Positions 36,545-49,806 of a stretch of 64,000 nucleotides of DNA are shown here, in pieces. A program made the translations under genes and the position numbers. The stretch is from positions 22,973,837 through 23,037,836 of the forward strand of contig CM029377.1 in the NCBI GenBank assembly GCA_017165825.1, given 5' to 3'. The first letter of the stretch is position 1. Each line of letters starts with the position of its first letter. The notes beneath the pieces are model-generated. The model was not told the origin of the DNA. It did not search any database and saw only the letters and a program-made list of their open reading frames with translations. This DNA comes from Hepsetus odoe (lineage: Eukaryota > Chordata > Actinopteri > Characiformes > Hepsetidae).

Positions 36545-36960
36545 TAGGGATGCACAAGCCAGTGTATTTCTTCATGCTGGTCCCAAGCCTGGACAAATGA
36601 GGAGGGTTACGTCAGGAAGGGCATCCAGTCTAAAACTTTGCCAAATCAATATGCAGACACTGAAACAGACAGAATTCCATATCGGATCAGTTGAGGCCTG
36701 GGTTAACAACAACCGCCACCAGTGCTGTTAGCCTACATGGTGCTGGTGGAAAATGAACTACTGTTGGCCAAAGGAGAAGAAGAAGAGGAGGAAGGCTTTT
36801 CCAGAAGGAGGAGGAGAGAAAGAAGTGGAGGAGAGTGGAAGTGAGTTGCAGTTGAGTTTCTGACCAGATAGTTTTACACAATCTTGGAAAGTGAGATGAT
36901 GCCTGAGGAGTGGAGACGAAGTGTACTGGTACCGATCTTCAAGAATAAGAATAAGAATTA

Positions 36961-37210
36961 GCGGGCAGCGGTGGCCTAGTGGTTAGGGAGTTGGCCCTGC
37001 ATCAGAAGATTGTGGGTTTGGTTCCCTCACCAGTAGGTTGCCTTGAGATACCCCTGAGCAAGGTACCGTCACTGCTCCCCGGGCATTTTCAATAGCTGCA
37101 CGGTGTTTGCATGGGTTAAATGCAGAGGTCCAATTTTGTTGTGGTTCACTGTGTGCTGTGCTGTGACTTCGCAATGACAAGGATTGTCACTTTCACTTTT
37201 TCACTTTTTC
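36961..37210 (+). repeat. SINE family A, full length, inserted in the RTE LINE
   Basis: GGGCAGCGGTGGCCTAGTGG at the head, CACTTTCACTTTTTC at the tail. AATAAG-like sequence on both sides (TTCAAGAATAAG on the left, ATAAGCGTGATG on the right) suggests a short target duplication. Confidence 0.9.
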
Positions 37211-37526
37211 ATAAGCGTGATGCACAGAGCTGTAGTAACTATAGAGGGATAAAGTTGATCAGCCACAGCAAAGTTATGGGAAAGAGTCATGGAAGCTATG
37301 TTAGGAAAAGACGTGAGGATTAGTGAACAGCAGTATGGCTTTATGTCAAGAAAGAGCACTACAGATGCAATGTTGATGCAGAAGTAAAGAGAAGGTCAGA
37401 AGGAGTTGCATTGTGCCTTTGCGGACTTGGAGAAAGCAGATGACAGGGTGCCTAGAGAGGAGTTGTGGTTTAGAATGAGGAAGTCAGGTGTTGCAGTGAA
37501 GCCTGTGAGAGTAGTTCAGGATATGT

Positions 37527-37892
37527 ATGAGGACAGTGAGATGTGAGATGGTGAGATCTGCAGTGGGAGTGACAGATGCTTTAAAGGTAGAGGTTGGATT
37601 ATGCCAAGGATCAGTGCTGAGCCCATTCTTGTTTGCAATAGTAATGGACAGGTTGACGGAAGAGATTAGACAGGAGTCTCCGTGGACGATGATGTTTGCT
37701 GATGATATTGTGATCTGCAGTGAGAGTAGGGAGCATCTTGAGGAGAACCTGGAGAGATGGAGATCTGCTCTAGAGAGGAGAGGAATGAAAGTGAGTAGGT
37801 CAAAAACAGAATACATGAGTGTGAATGAAAGGGAGGAAAGTGGAGTGGTTAGGATGCAGGGAGTAGAGGTAACAAAAGGTGGAGGAGTTTAA
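37527..37892 (+). pseudogene. RTE reverse transcriptase fragment with FADD box
   Basis: An open stretch of about 121 codons holds the palm domain of the reverse transcriptase (QGSVLSPFLFAIVMDRL and FADD). It ends by a frameshift into the next segment. In an intact element this enzyme copies the LINE RNA at a nicked target; here it is a dead fragment. Confidence 0.85.
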
Positions 37893-38457
37893 ATACTTGG
37901 GATCAACAGTTCAGTGTAATGGCGAGTGTGTAAAAGAGGTGAAGAAAAGAGTGCACGCAGGTTGGAATGTGTGGAGAAGAGTGATTGGAGTGATTTGTGA
38001 CAGATGGGTACCAGTGAGAGTGAAAGGGAAGGTTTACAGGACAGCAGTGAGAACAGCTATGTTGTATGGGCTGGAGACGATGACACTGATGAAAAGACAG
38101 GAGGCAGAGCTGGAGGTGTCAGAGTTAAAGATGCTGAGATTTTTGTTGGGTGTGACGAGGTTGGACAGCTTTAGAAATGAGTGTATTAGAGGGACAGCTC
38201 AGGTTGGATGTTTTGGATTCAAAGTTAGAGAAGCAAGGTTGCGTTGGTTTGGACATGTGCAGAGGAGATATATATACGAGGATTATATTGGAAGGAAGAT
38301 GTTGAAGATGGAGCTGACAGGAAAGAGGAAAAGAGGAAGACCAAAGTGGAGGTTTATGGATGTGGTGAGAGACGACATGCAGGTGATTGGTTTGAAGCAG
38401 GAAGATGCAGAGGACCGGAAGAAATGGAGACGGTTGATCCATTGTGGCAAACTCTAA
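37879..38457 (+). pseudogene. RTE reverse transcriptase C-terminal fragment
   Basis: About 192 codons with EEFKYLGSTVQCNGEC, LYGLETMTLMKRQEAE and LRWFGHVQRR, the thumb and C-terminal part of RTE polymerases. It overlaps the previous segment by 14 bp in another frame, consistent with a single indel. Confidence 0.85.
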
Positions 38458-38914
38458 ATGGGAGCAGCCGAAAGAAAAAGAAGTAGTAACTGAAGAGAAA
38501 AGTGACTGGATCTGTCCACTCACGAATCATTCATCGGTTAGAATCTTCAAAGAGTTTTAAAGAACGTTATTCGCTGCATGCCTGGACTTTGTAGCCGCAG
38601 GCTGGAGGAGTGAGGGTAGGTAGGTCAGTATGGTGGTGTGTGCGAGTGTGTGTGTGAGGGTGTGTGTGTGCTTGCATGCATCTGTGCTTGTGTGTATGTG
38701 TTTAGGACTGCAGAACTGTACTTTGATGCCAGGGGCTAAAAGACTGAGTGTGTCACGTGGGTGTAAGAGTGTGTATGTGCGAGTGTGTCTCTGGGAGTAT
38801 GTATGTGTGCATCCATCATGTGGGTCACGGCAACAGAGGCTTGCCGCATCGCTTGACTTCGCCTTAACTGCACTACAGAAACCCCAGCACATGGTTTCGT
38901 TCCACATGAGAATA

Positions 38915-39099
<185 letters not shown>

Positions 39100-39344
39100 T
39101 TTAAGAGTGCACTCTTACATTGATGATTACAGCTTTAAATACTCCCCTGGAACATAAAAGCTACAAAAAATCCAACCATTGACCCTAAATCAGTAGCAAA
39201 CCCTAAGTATTACACAAGATCCCTTTTCCACTGTTCTGAGATCAGTACTGGATCTAGAAAAGCTATTTTGGGTTAGGGCCAAATGATGCTTGTGTGTGTG
39301 AGGATCTGTAAATGAGGCGTTCGGCACAGACATTCACAGAATTG

Positions 39345-39475
39345 ACTGCTGATGTCCTTGTTTGTCCCTGTGATGGGCTGTCGACCTGTCCAGGGTGTGT
39401 CCCCGTCCTTGCGCCTGTGTGGGCTGGGATGGACTCCCAGCACTGCAGCGGCCCTAATTGGAATCCTGTGAAAAG
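39345..39475 (+). repeat. Dispersed fish repeat with GACCTGTCCAGGGTGTGTCC
   Basis: A common vertebrate/fish interspersed motif (GATGGGCTG..GACCTGTCCAGGGTG...TGGGATGGACTCC). The same type appears at 56720-56855, partly at 44755-44975, and reversed at 50225-50300. Class not certain. Confidence 0.6.
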
Positions 39476-39784
39476 TCTCACTGTAGTTGCACTGTAGATT
39501 GCATACAGAAGAACTGGGTAACAGCAGAGAACATACGGGATCAGTACAATAATGATGCATGTTACACACATTAGACAGCATGAGGAGCATTAAGTTCCGT
39601 CTCCCTCCATGATGTCCTCTCTGATTTTAAGCTATGAATAGGGGTCAAGCAGTGCAGCCAGATAAACTGGACAAATAATGTTGGAACAATTCCATTTTAA
39701 TTAGTGTTTTTTTGTTGTTTTTTTTTTTTTTTTTTTTTACTTTTAGTTGTTTTGCCCAAAATCTTCTGCAGAACCAAATCAGCC

Positions 39785-40640
39785 TTTGCCTGATTTTAGA
39801 GGCACTGTTGAGGTTTTAGAGGTGTAGTTGGGGTTTTATAGGCATAGTGGAGTTTTTAGAGGCATAGTGGAGATTTTTCAGGGTTTTGTTCAGGTTGAAG
39901 GCATGCAACAAAGATTTTGATTGGCTTTGGAAACATGTTTTCTACTTTTTGTAGGACTAGTCTGAAGTGCTGCTTTGGAGGGATGCTGTTGTTTTGGATG
40001 TGTAGCTGAAAAACAAAAGAAAAATGGATTGTGACCAATTTTGCAAGTGTTTAGGGTTTAATGTGTAGATGAGAATTTGTCATGTAGTTTAGGAGGCGTG
40101 TTGATAAGGTTTGGAAAATGAAAGTGTCTTTCATTGTAAGCAGGCAGCACAACATATAGGTTCTGGAAGTGTGGTTGAGGTTCTGAGATCTACGTTATAG
40201 AATATTATAGCATTATACGTTAGAAGTGAGGTGTTGGTTTTGGAAGCATGGATGAGATTTTTGAAGCTTACAGTTGTCAAGGTTTGGAGTTGAAGTGAGG
40301 TTTGAAGATCTAATTGAGGTTTAGAGATGTGTAATGTAGGATTTGGAGATTTTTAAAGTTTGCAGGTGCAGTTAACCTTTTGAAGATAATGTAGTATTTG
40401 TTTGGAAGGTGTGTGGGGGAGACTTTGGAATCACAGTTGAGGCTTTTGAGAAATATAGTGTAAGTTGGCAGGTTGAGTTAAGTGTTGGAGAACATAGCTG
40501 AAGTTTCATTGAAGTGGCATTTGAGGTTTTGTAGATGTTATTAGAAATATGGAGGTTTTGAAGGTGAAGTTTAAATTTGGAGTAGCCAGGTTTGACATGA
40601 AGTGGAGGTTTGGTTGTGAGTCGAGAAGTTGGGCTGGGGC
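39785..40640. repeat. Degenerate C-poor (G/T/A-rich) minisatellite
   Basis: About 850 bp in which variants of GAGGTTTTAGAGGTGTAGTT recur every ~20-40 bp. Units are clearest at 39795-39880 (TTTTAGAGGCATAGTGGAG) and drift further along. The plus strand is strikingly poor in C. No coding potential. Confidence 0.6.
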
Positions 40641-40970
40641 AAATTCTGTCTCAGAAATTACTGCCTGCTGGCCACCATGTCTGGGTAGGAAAGCCCAGGC
40701 AAAGCTAATCCTAGCCATTTTTCAGGAGCCAGGCAGAAGATCTCTAGAGATTCTGGGGCCAAAACAGTGTCAAAGCTGCTCAAGCACTGCATGGGATCTG
40801 GCAACCCAAACATAGGATGTGGTATGCTGTTCAAAGCTTCAGGCTGAGACGGAGTGACCACAGCAGTCCAGCTTTGCAACCCCTTTCAAACTGGCCTAAA
40901 ATCAGGTTCTTCCATCCAAACCTTGATTTGAGCACTGCAAAAGGTCTCTGTTCCTTTTGTCAGATTCCTA

Positions 40971-41160
40971 CCTCTGCAACCTGTGTTTCCACTGATTTTT
41001 TTTTTTTACATTACAATAATTATGGTGCAAAAAAAAAAAATAATATATAATATATATATATATTATATATATATTTTTTTTATAATATTGCACCATAATT
41101 ATTGTAATATGTAAAAAAAAAAAAAAAAAAAAAAATCAGTGGAAACACAGGTTGCAGAGG
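40971..41160. repeat. 190-bp near-perfect palindrome (foldback element)
   Basis: The left arm from CCTCTGCAACCTGTGTTTCC and the right arm ending GGAAACACAGGTTGCAGAGG are exact reverse complements over their outer 28 bases. The inner parts (ACATTACAATAATTATGGTG and its complement) match with a 2-bp difference. The centre is an A/T and TA-rich loop at about 41030-41087. Possibly a foldback MITE or a recent hairpin duplication. Confidence 0.85.
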
Positions 41161-44100
41161 TTATATAGTTGGATGCAAAATGGGCCACTCTTGACAAACT
41201 AAATCCGAAAGGTTTCCAGTGGTGGTGAATGGAACCGAAGCGTTTAATGCCTCTAAAAGCTCTTTCACAGAAAGTAATTACATGAATTTTTTATGAATGC
41301 ATTGCTTGATGTCTGAGATGCAAGTTTCTGTGACCCCAGGTTTCATTCCCCAGCTTTAAAAAGAAAACTTTTCTACAGTTTCACATCATCTTAACCATAG
41401 TGTGCAGAAAATTAGATTTCAATTTACGCAATAAATGACAATCCTACATATATTCAATACATGTAAACACATTATACTAGCATGGAAGTTCAAATTATGC
41501 TGGATGGGTGTGTTGGATTCGCAATCACCAGAGGCATGTTAAGGCGAATATCATTTAAGAATAGATCCTCAGCAAAAATGGAGCACCGAGTTATGGTCAA
41601 TGAACCATAATCCAGCCAATCCAGTAAGTCTCTACACACACTTTTATTTTATCCTCGGAATAAAAGCAATTAGCAGAGATTGGACTCCGATTTGCAATTA
41701 GCACACAAGTTGATCCTGGACAAAGATGGGATTTGGCACATTTATGCCTGCCGGCTTCAAGTGCGCTCCGCATAGGATCCGCTTAATAAGGAACTTCTAT
41801 TAGCTCCGTCCAGAGTGCGCTGTCCTTAAAGGCTTGCGCTTCTGCGATGCAATTCTGCAGATCACACAGATCAGTGAGGCAGCACTAAGAAACCCCTTGC
41901 TCTCACGTTATTGGGAGATATTTTTAGCCCAGAAAGTCACAGTGATCGGAGATGTTTCTGATAATGTTGTAATATAAGGAACCGGGCTCATGTGCTAGGT
42001 ATCAACTCTAAACCTTAATTAAGCGGCATCACTTCCTTCTCCTGCTGCAATTTTTTTTTTGGTACGAAACAAGCTTTCCACTGAATCCTAAAACAAAGCA
42101 AACGTCTGTCCGATCAAATAGAACAAAGTGCTAGAGGCTGATTTTTTCAGACTCCAGGACCAACCAGCTCCTTTAAAGCAAACTAAAAACCAAGACTAAA
42201 CCGCTCCACCATTTTTGGTGATCAGAATAATTCTCAAGACTTTAGCTTAAAGGATCTACCATGGAGGTTAACTTTGAAGGCAAACTGGTCAATCATTGAG
42301 AGCTGACCTATGGGCTTATTAATATGAACTAGAACTTCATTCTGCTCCTGTATAATTGATGCTATATGGAGCATGGATCTCAGTAGGCCTGATAAGCCAG
42401 AGCAATCTGTTTGGCTGCCTCACAAGGTCTATTGAAGACCTCAGTTAAGAGTGCTGATTAAGTACATACTTTCAAAATTAATAATATTCCCATATTTTCA
42501 AATAATTGTTGGAATCCATCATGAAAGGTTTACTGAAAGGTTCTACAGATTTTCGTGAGATTCAAGTCATGACGCTCTCAGCAGAGAACCTTGCATTAGC
42601 ACTGAAATTTCCTGAGAACTGTGAAGATGCTCCAACTCACAATGCAAGTATCTGCACCATAGCAACAGAGAGATGGTGTATCATTACATAATGTTAATTT
42701 GCATATGCAACCATACGATGCCTAAGAATAGCAATATATATTATATAATTAACATCACAGTGCTTGCGATTTCCAGCTATAAGTTACATCAGGAACGGCC
42801 ATTGTTTCTACAGTAACCGGCCTCATTATTCACTGTGGACTATGAGAGCACCTTTCCCTTTACAGCGTGATGGATGCTAATTTGGAGTGCATGCTCTCCT
42901 GGCCTGGCTGCAGTCATTAGGGAGAAGCTGCAAGCGTCGGAGGCTCGTGCAAAATGCTGCTTTCAGGGAAACAATATTTCGTAACCTCAGCAACGAAGCG
43001 TATGGTGGTTCTCATGACATGGTTGAATAAGCACGTATTTACAACACACACTCATTTATATCCCAGTGTCAGCCATCTGACTGGAAGAAGAATCTTCCAG
43101 CTAGAGGCGCCCAGCGTCCCGGAAACGCCTTGTCTCTGATTGGTCAGCAGCTGGAACCGTGTTAGGATTGTCACCCCCTGCTTTATTAAGCTGATGTGCT
43201 CGGCCCGGCTTGACCTAAAGTGCCGGGCTGTAATCTGCTTAACCACTGGCGGGTGGGTGGTGTGTGTTGGGAGGGGGTACCATGATGGAGATTCAGGTTT
43301 AATATTGTTTTCACATTCAAATTTCCATGCATGAAAGACTGCAAGTGGATTCCTCCGTCCACCAGGGTCGAAACATGAGAATCGCTCGATATTACTTTCT
43401 GCAAGACCCGAGGCTGTAGAATGAGACTGCGCTGAATTTCTCATAAAGAGCTCAACGCAGGAAACTTGCACTAAGCATGTGTTGTCTCACATGTGCCTCG
43501 GAGCATGGGAATGAAGTGAAGTGTCTTCTTTGTGAATGATGGCTCAGGCATGAGATGCGTCCTTTCTAACCAAACCTGACAACATTACTTCTGCAGCTCG
43601 GGTAGATTTTCACGAAGGACAAGTCTGACCTCTCTGTATTTAGTAAAAGTGTAGAATGCATAATGGTGTGTAAAAGAAATTGTCTAAGACCACTAGAGAA
43701 AAAACATAAATTAGAAATAAATGCACCAATGTAACACCAAAATCGTTTGATCAGGAGAACAATTTGAGGGAAAAAAAAAAAAAAAAAAAAAAAAAGTACA
43801 ATCCGAACCCCCTGCTTAGGACAAAAGCAGGAAAAAGACATGCAGACATACACCAAGGGACAATGTCCATCTCATGCTGGACTGCTGGACTTGGAAAGGA
43901 CTAAGCAATGAGACAAAAAAATGTTGACCTTCTGATAAAACATACGGCTTGTCTTTAGTTAGTCACTTGAAGTGAGTCGAGGCACTCCCTCATGCAATTA
44001 TATACGTGATAGTGGTGCTTTCGACATACATAAAAACATATATGAGCAAAGATATAGTGCTATAGCTTCCCATCAGCCCCTCCTGTTGTAGAACCTCTTG

Positions 44101-46263
44101 GTTTTTAAAATTATTATTAATATAAATGAGGTTGTAATGGGGAGATCACTTCCCTTCAACACTGTTCACACTTTAACTTCCTGACAACCTTCTTTTTCAC
44201 CTCAAAATCTTCAAAATTTTTATTCATACTTGATCCCCCCTGACACTCGCCTTCTTCACTGGCTTACAAATACCATAACTCCTAGAATGCCACACCGTTT
44301 ATTTACTCCCTCTGGTTGAGACGCAATGTTCTTGATATAATGTGATAAAGCCGTTCACTCTGACAAAGAGTGTTTTGTTGAAGTTGAGTCAAATATATGC
44401 TAAAAATATACTTTGATACTCCAAAAAAATATCCATTAACAGCCACAAATCGTTCCTTGTTTTACTCACGAAGGTCTACCATCGACTTTGTGTGAGGTCA
44501 TCGGTGATATAACTTCATGGAAAAGCCGCATGGATTTTAGCTTAGAGCCGTTCGGCCAAACAGCATGCTTCAAAAGAAGAAAGCTCCTTGGGCTGGACAT
44601 TGCTCTATATAATAATACACCATGTCCAGGATAATGAGAGACAGAACAGTGCAAAATCAAATGTCTACCAATCAAGTCAAATGAATGCTACATTTTTTTA
44701 TGTACAGTAGGTCTTCGTCTGTAGTGAGGAACTCTGGCTGGTTTCTGCAGGAGGTTTGAGGCTGGTTCCCCCCTTAATGGCGGGATGGTCCAGGTCCTTT
44801 TTGTCTGGAGTGGACATGTTCTCCCCATTTGTGTGGGTTTCTTCCAGGAGCTCCGGTTTCCTCATCCAAAATCACGCATGTCAAGTGGACTGGACATGCT
44901 AAACTGCCCACTGGGTCTCTGCGTGTCTGCCTTGTGATGGACTGGCGACCTGTCCCCGCCTTTCGTGAAACTGTCCCTAAAGATCACTGGCAGAATTAGT
45001 CCAGTTTAACTGGATTACCACCGTGCATGAGCTAATGGCACACTTGCTGTTCAAATGACAAAGCTGAAAATCTCCTACTCAGCCCCTACTTTGACCTTTG
45101 GCCTTCGGCCTTCAGGAAATCTTAATAATTTCTCATCCGTACATGTATCCAGTCACATTTAACACAAATCTCCCTCATTACATTTCATCCAGACCAGTTA
45201 CGCGCAACAGTGCTGGTAGAAAATGGGACCGATGTTAATTTGTGGTGGATTTATTGATATAATGACCTCACTAATGAGCTATGGCAGGATGTGAGGAGTA
45301 TTATGTTAATGCCATCCCAACCGATCAGCAGTCCTCCCGCGCTGTTCAAAGTTGGCCTGAGTTTGCCTCTGACAGGGAAGAAAAACGCTCGGTTTATGTG
45401 GCGTTTAATGGCTTAAATCCTCGTTTTTGCAGGCGCATGTTTATTCACGCATATTTCTTAATCCTCTTGTTATGAAACCGCCTGCTATCAGCGATCCATC
45501 ACTCAGACGTTCGCTTTATTTTCCACAACAGTGGCTATATCCGCTCTAGCCGGCAGTGACAGCAGCAATGAAGAGATACGGTGACCTCCCCTAAATCACG
45601 ACGATACACACTGGCAGCAACTGCATGAACACACATAGCCTTTTTAACTTCTACTGTCAAACGCAAAGATAAAAAGTAACAGATGCATTTATCACCTTAA
45701 GAAGCAATAAATCCCACAAATCTCTGTCCAATTACATGTTTTGTTGATCTTAGTGAAACTTTTATTTTATTTTTTAATATAAACAGAAGTAAACTGAAAA
45801 GCAGCATTTTTGTGAATTGAACATTTTGGAGATCCATCATCCATCCCAGTTACTTTTCCCCCATCACTCGTAAGGTGAAAGTTGGAGAATCACCCTGGAC
45901 AGTACATCACAATCACACTCAGTCACACCAAGTGTGTGTGTGAAGTGCGTGTGCGTGTGCGTGTGCGTGTGTGTGTGTGTGAATGTGTGAGGTCATATCT
46001 ATGCTTTATAAATGATAACTTTGGGACACTTCCCACTACAGCAATGACTCATGCATGCTCTCTCTCATACACGCAAACACACAAACACACACACACACAC
46101 ACACACAGGGAGTTTACATGCGGAGCAGTTATTTATGAGTCATCCTACATGAGCGACTCTGCAGGAGGACATCTCGAAAAATGCGATCGCATGACCGGAC
46201 TGTTCATCCTGTGAATGGTCATCCCAGAGGAACACTGAGGGTGGATCCAGACTGAGTGAGAGT
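41161..46263. other. Gene-free, low in repeats; possible regulatory DNA
   Basis: No coding sequence is recognised. 41640-41900 and 45170-45560 are free of recognised repeats, with many AATTAGC, TAAT and TTATTGAT words. They could be conserved noncoding elements of the presumed mtnr1a intron. A poly-A run is at 43772-43795. Part of a dispersed repeat (GTTCTCCCCATTTGTGTGGG) is at 44755-44975. Confidence 0.4.
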
Positions 46264-46470
46264 TAAAGACATTTACATTTAGCAGACGCTCTTATCCAGA
46301 GTGACTTCGATGTCCTAATTACAGGGACAGTCCCCCTGGAGCAACTCGGGGTTAAGGGTTTTGCTCAGGGACCCAGAGGTGGTAGTGCCAGAGATGGGAT
46401 TCGAACCTGGGACCTCTTGAGCCATAGGTCCACAGGCAAGTACCCACCACTAGACCACCGCCACCCCAAA
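46264..46470 (-). repeat. tRNA-derived SINE, family B
   Basis: Minus strand: head GGTGGTCTAGTGGTGGGTAC, box-B-like GGTTCGAATCCCATC, and tail TCTGGATAAGAGCGTCTGCT, a widespread fish SINE end. Confidence 0.85.
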
Positions 46471-47773
46471 GACAGAGCTGAAGAGAGGCTGATTGGTCAG
46501 ATTAGACGGAATGGTATGGTTAGGCTGTCCTGCACTTTTTAGAATAACCCATCTGAAGTGCCGTGAATGAACTCCAATAAAGATCCTACTCTCCAGTTCA
46601 GCCAGTGTGGGTGTGGGATGGTTCTGCGTTCAATTCCCAGTCCAGAAAGTCTCCAGCGCCCCCTCATGACCCTAGCTGGTTTAAGTGGTTGATGTTGAGT
46701 AACGTTGACTTCTGTGATTATTCATCTGATTGAAAGAGCGAACTGTAATGTATAGAACTCAGTTTACACTTTTCATTTAATTTGAAAAGTTCAATTTCTA
46801 GTAGGAATGAAAAATCCCAACTATTCCAGTTCATTGCAATGAATGTCTGTAACTGGATATGGACTTTTCTGAATAGTTTAAACTGACTTATCGGTTATTT
46901 TAATGAAATTCACTCATTAATGCAAAAAGTCTACTGAAGTTCAGACTTGCACAGTTAAGTCAGGCTTAGATTACAGTGAAGGAGTCGAGTCTGTACTGAA
47001 TTTACTGAACTTTTCGGATGAAGTGGGTCGATGGCTTGTGGTGCGCTGTGGAGCTGTAGGTATAGAGGTTCCATAGTTTTCCAGTCTAGTGTTCGCTGAT
47101 TGTCAAGTCTGTGATTGAACCAGAGAGAAAACAAAAAATCTGAGCAGATCATACACACCGAGAGTTCTCATCCTCTCTTTCTCTCACACACACACTGTGT
47201 TTACAGATGTCATGTCCCGTAATGAAGCAATAAAGCGTCTGTTGCTTCTGCAATCATGTTGATTTCAATTAAAAACACATTAGCAGCTCATTCAGGAACA
47301 AGACTGGGTTTATCTCCAGGAAGAGATAATGGAGTCATCCAGCTCCTAATGCTTGCAGAGATAATGCTGGAACACATACACGCACACACACACACACACA
47401 AACAGAAAAAAGAAGAAAAAAAAAAAAAGTCTTCAGCTCTCAGTTTTTTCCTTTACTGTTCCATTCCTCCCCCTCTCTCCAAGATATATTTGCATGGCCA
47501 TGTACAGCCATTGCATCAGAATAGATAGACAGACACTTATTTCACTCTGATTGTTTTGAAAGAAAGAGAGAGCGCACGAGAGCTTGGACTTTTTTTTTTT
47601 TTTAATCTGACTTGCAGATGTTAACTCCTCAGTGTAATATTCCTCTCTTTCATTTATTCTCTCTCTCTCTCGCTCTCTCTCTCTCTAAAAGAACAGAAAT
47701 GGAACAGTATGTTTCTGTTGAATCAAAGAGCAGGAAAAACAGAACGGTACCAGACAGAGAAAAGCATCTTTCT

Positions 47774-47992
47774 CTCTAGTGGTTAGGGAGTTGGCCCCAG
47801 GATCAGAAGGCTGTGTTTGAATCCCAGACCAGTAGGTTGCCCTGAGGTACTCTTGAGCAAGGTACCATCCCCACCACTGCTCCCCAGGCACTTTAAATAG
47901 CTGCCCCCTGCTGCATGGTGTATGTGTGTGAGTGAAAAGCGGAGAGAGAATTTTGTGGTGTTTCACAATGACAGTCACTTTCACTTTCACAG
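47774..47992 (+). repeat. SINE family A
   Basis: CTAGTGGTTAGGGAGTTGGC to CAGTCACTTTCACTTTCAC. The first bases of the head are lost. Confidence 0.87.
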
Positions 47993-49582
47993 TAGGGACT
48001 GGATTTGCATTTAGCCCTTCCCCAGACCAGCATCACAAATTTCTTAGTGGACCTGCCTTGGATTCTCTAATCAGTCATAATCTGACCCAACACATCCACT
48101 TCAAGAACTGACACTCCTGGCATGCGTCCCTGCAACAGGTTTGTTACCTATAAGGTGGTAATGTTAGGTGTGTAATGTTGTGGCTGATCTATATTCACAT
48201 TTAAATGTATATTTATGTGTGTGTGTGTGTGTGTGCACATCTGCATGAGCTGTAGCAGAGCCGTCACTTTCTCTGCTATATGGAGACAGAAGCCAGGAGC
48301 TTCACACACTCCCACAGACAGACACATTCATCCCTATTCAAGCGTACCGTAACTGTCAGAACAAAGTGCTTCACACACTCACGCCACTACACGTGTGTGG
48401 AAAATACCCACCCATCCTCCCACACACAAACCCCATCGCTGACATCCCTTCGAAACTTGGCCTCATTACCTCGCTGGATTCTGGGCCTCTTTCACACTGG
48501 TGCAGCCAGTCACACGCGCTGATGTACGATCAGCTTCTTTTACTCCCATCCACACCCATCTGTATCGTCCCAGGAGCACTGCTCTCACATCAGCTCTCCA
48601 TCCGATCCACAAATATTTATGCACATTAAAAGAAGATCACGCCCAATTTTTCTGCACAAATAAACGGGGAAGATCACGCACAAAGCTCACAACACCAATG
48701 CTTCTGGATAGTGAATAGAGTCTTGCAATAAAATATTTTGCATGAAATCCAAATCTCAACCATTGAATTTTGCAAAAAAACTTACACCAATCTGCTTTTT
48801 GGACAAGTTGTCCTCTAAGAAACAGACATGTAACCTTGACCATGTAACTGGGTCATGTATTATTGTTATAATCACACAAAATCGGTTTTAAATCCCAGAC
48901 TGTTCCTGTTCTACTGACTGTGAGGACCTCCAAGTCTGTAGTTGCGCTTATTATTAATTAGAGCTGCTCCTGATCCTTGTCTTCTTCTGTGGGACGCCAC
49001 TATAAATCTGGGATCTCTCCTTGGCCCCGCCCACTTTCTACAATCCCTCTGAGGGAGAGGTTGGTGTCATTTTTTTATTTATTTATTTATTTATTTATAT
49101 ATGTTTTCAGGATTAGTATCTTTTATCCATCCTGTCATTTCTTCTTATTTTGAGGGAATTTCCGTTGATCCTCATCACCATTATGCTTGTCACTACAGGA
49201 TGACATGAATATTTTGAAATGAGGCTGCTAGCTTAAAGTTCGATAAATCAAGCTAAATCCCGTTGATCTCTATTTATAAGTATAGGAGCTGGAGTGGGCG
49301 AAATACCTATTTGAAGGTGTTTGTCTTTGTTTTGTACGGTCAGAATAAAAGGAGATAAACTCCAAGGAGATTCCCATGTTGCGTCCTTAAATCTACACAA
49401 CGCAGAAGTCCACCGGTTACAACCACATTCGACACAAGTGTAAATAGGTTTCTATATCTGTATGCCCTGACGTAAGCAGAGGCTGACTAGCATGCGAGAG
49501 GACGAACAAGGAGGACACTGCACTTTTTACATGGGAGTATGACGTTTCCCTGAGTGTCCCAGTCACAATGTGGCCTTACATG

Positions 49583-49806
49583 GGGCTAGTGGTTAGGGAG
49601 CTGGCCACAGGATCGGAAGATTGTGGGTTCAAACCCCTTACCAGTAGGTCGCCCTGAGGTACCTTGTCACTGCTCCCCAGGCACATTCATAGCTGCCCAC
49701 TGCTGCACAGTGTTTGCATGAGTTAAATGCAGAGGTCCAATTTCGTTGTGGTTCACTGTGTGTTGTGCTGTGACCTCGCAATGACAAGAATATCACTTTC
49801 ACTTAC
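49583..49806 (+). repeat. SINE family A
   Basis: GGCTAGTGGTTAGGGAGCTG to ATATCACTTTCACTT. Small deletion in the core. Confidence 0.87.

Larger units (their letters stand above)
36545..38490 (+). mobile_element. RTE-type LINE, internally deleted, with nested SINE
   Basis: The 5' part shows GGTCCCAAGCCTGGACAAAT and GTCAGGAAGGGCATCCAG, typical of the leader of fish RTE elements. Coding sequence resumes with the PEEWRRSVLVPIF string of the reverse transcriptase. Then come the SINE (36961-37210), the SNYRGIKLIS region, MMFADDIVICSES (catalytic FADD box, about 37690-37725), EEFKYLGSTVQ and the C-terminal RRGRP.WRFMDVV region. The end near 38450-38487 reads GGGAGCAGCCGAAAGAAAAAG. The endonuclease domain is missing, and frameshifts (one near 37880) break the frame, so it is inactive. 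Confidence 0.88.
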
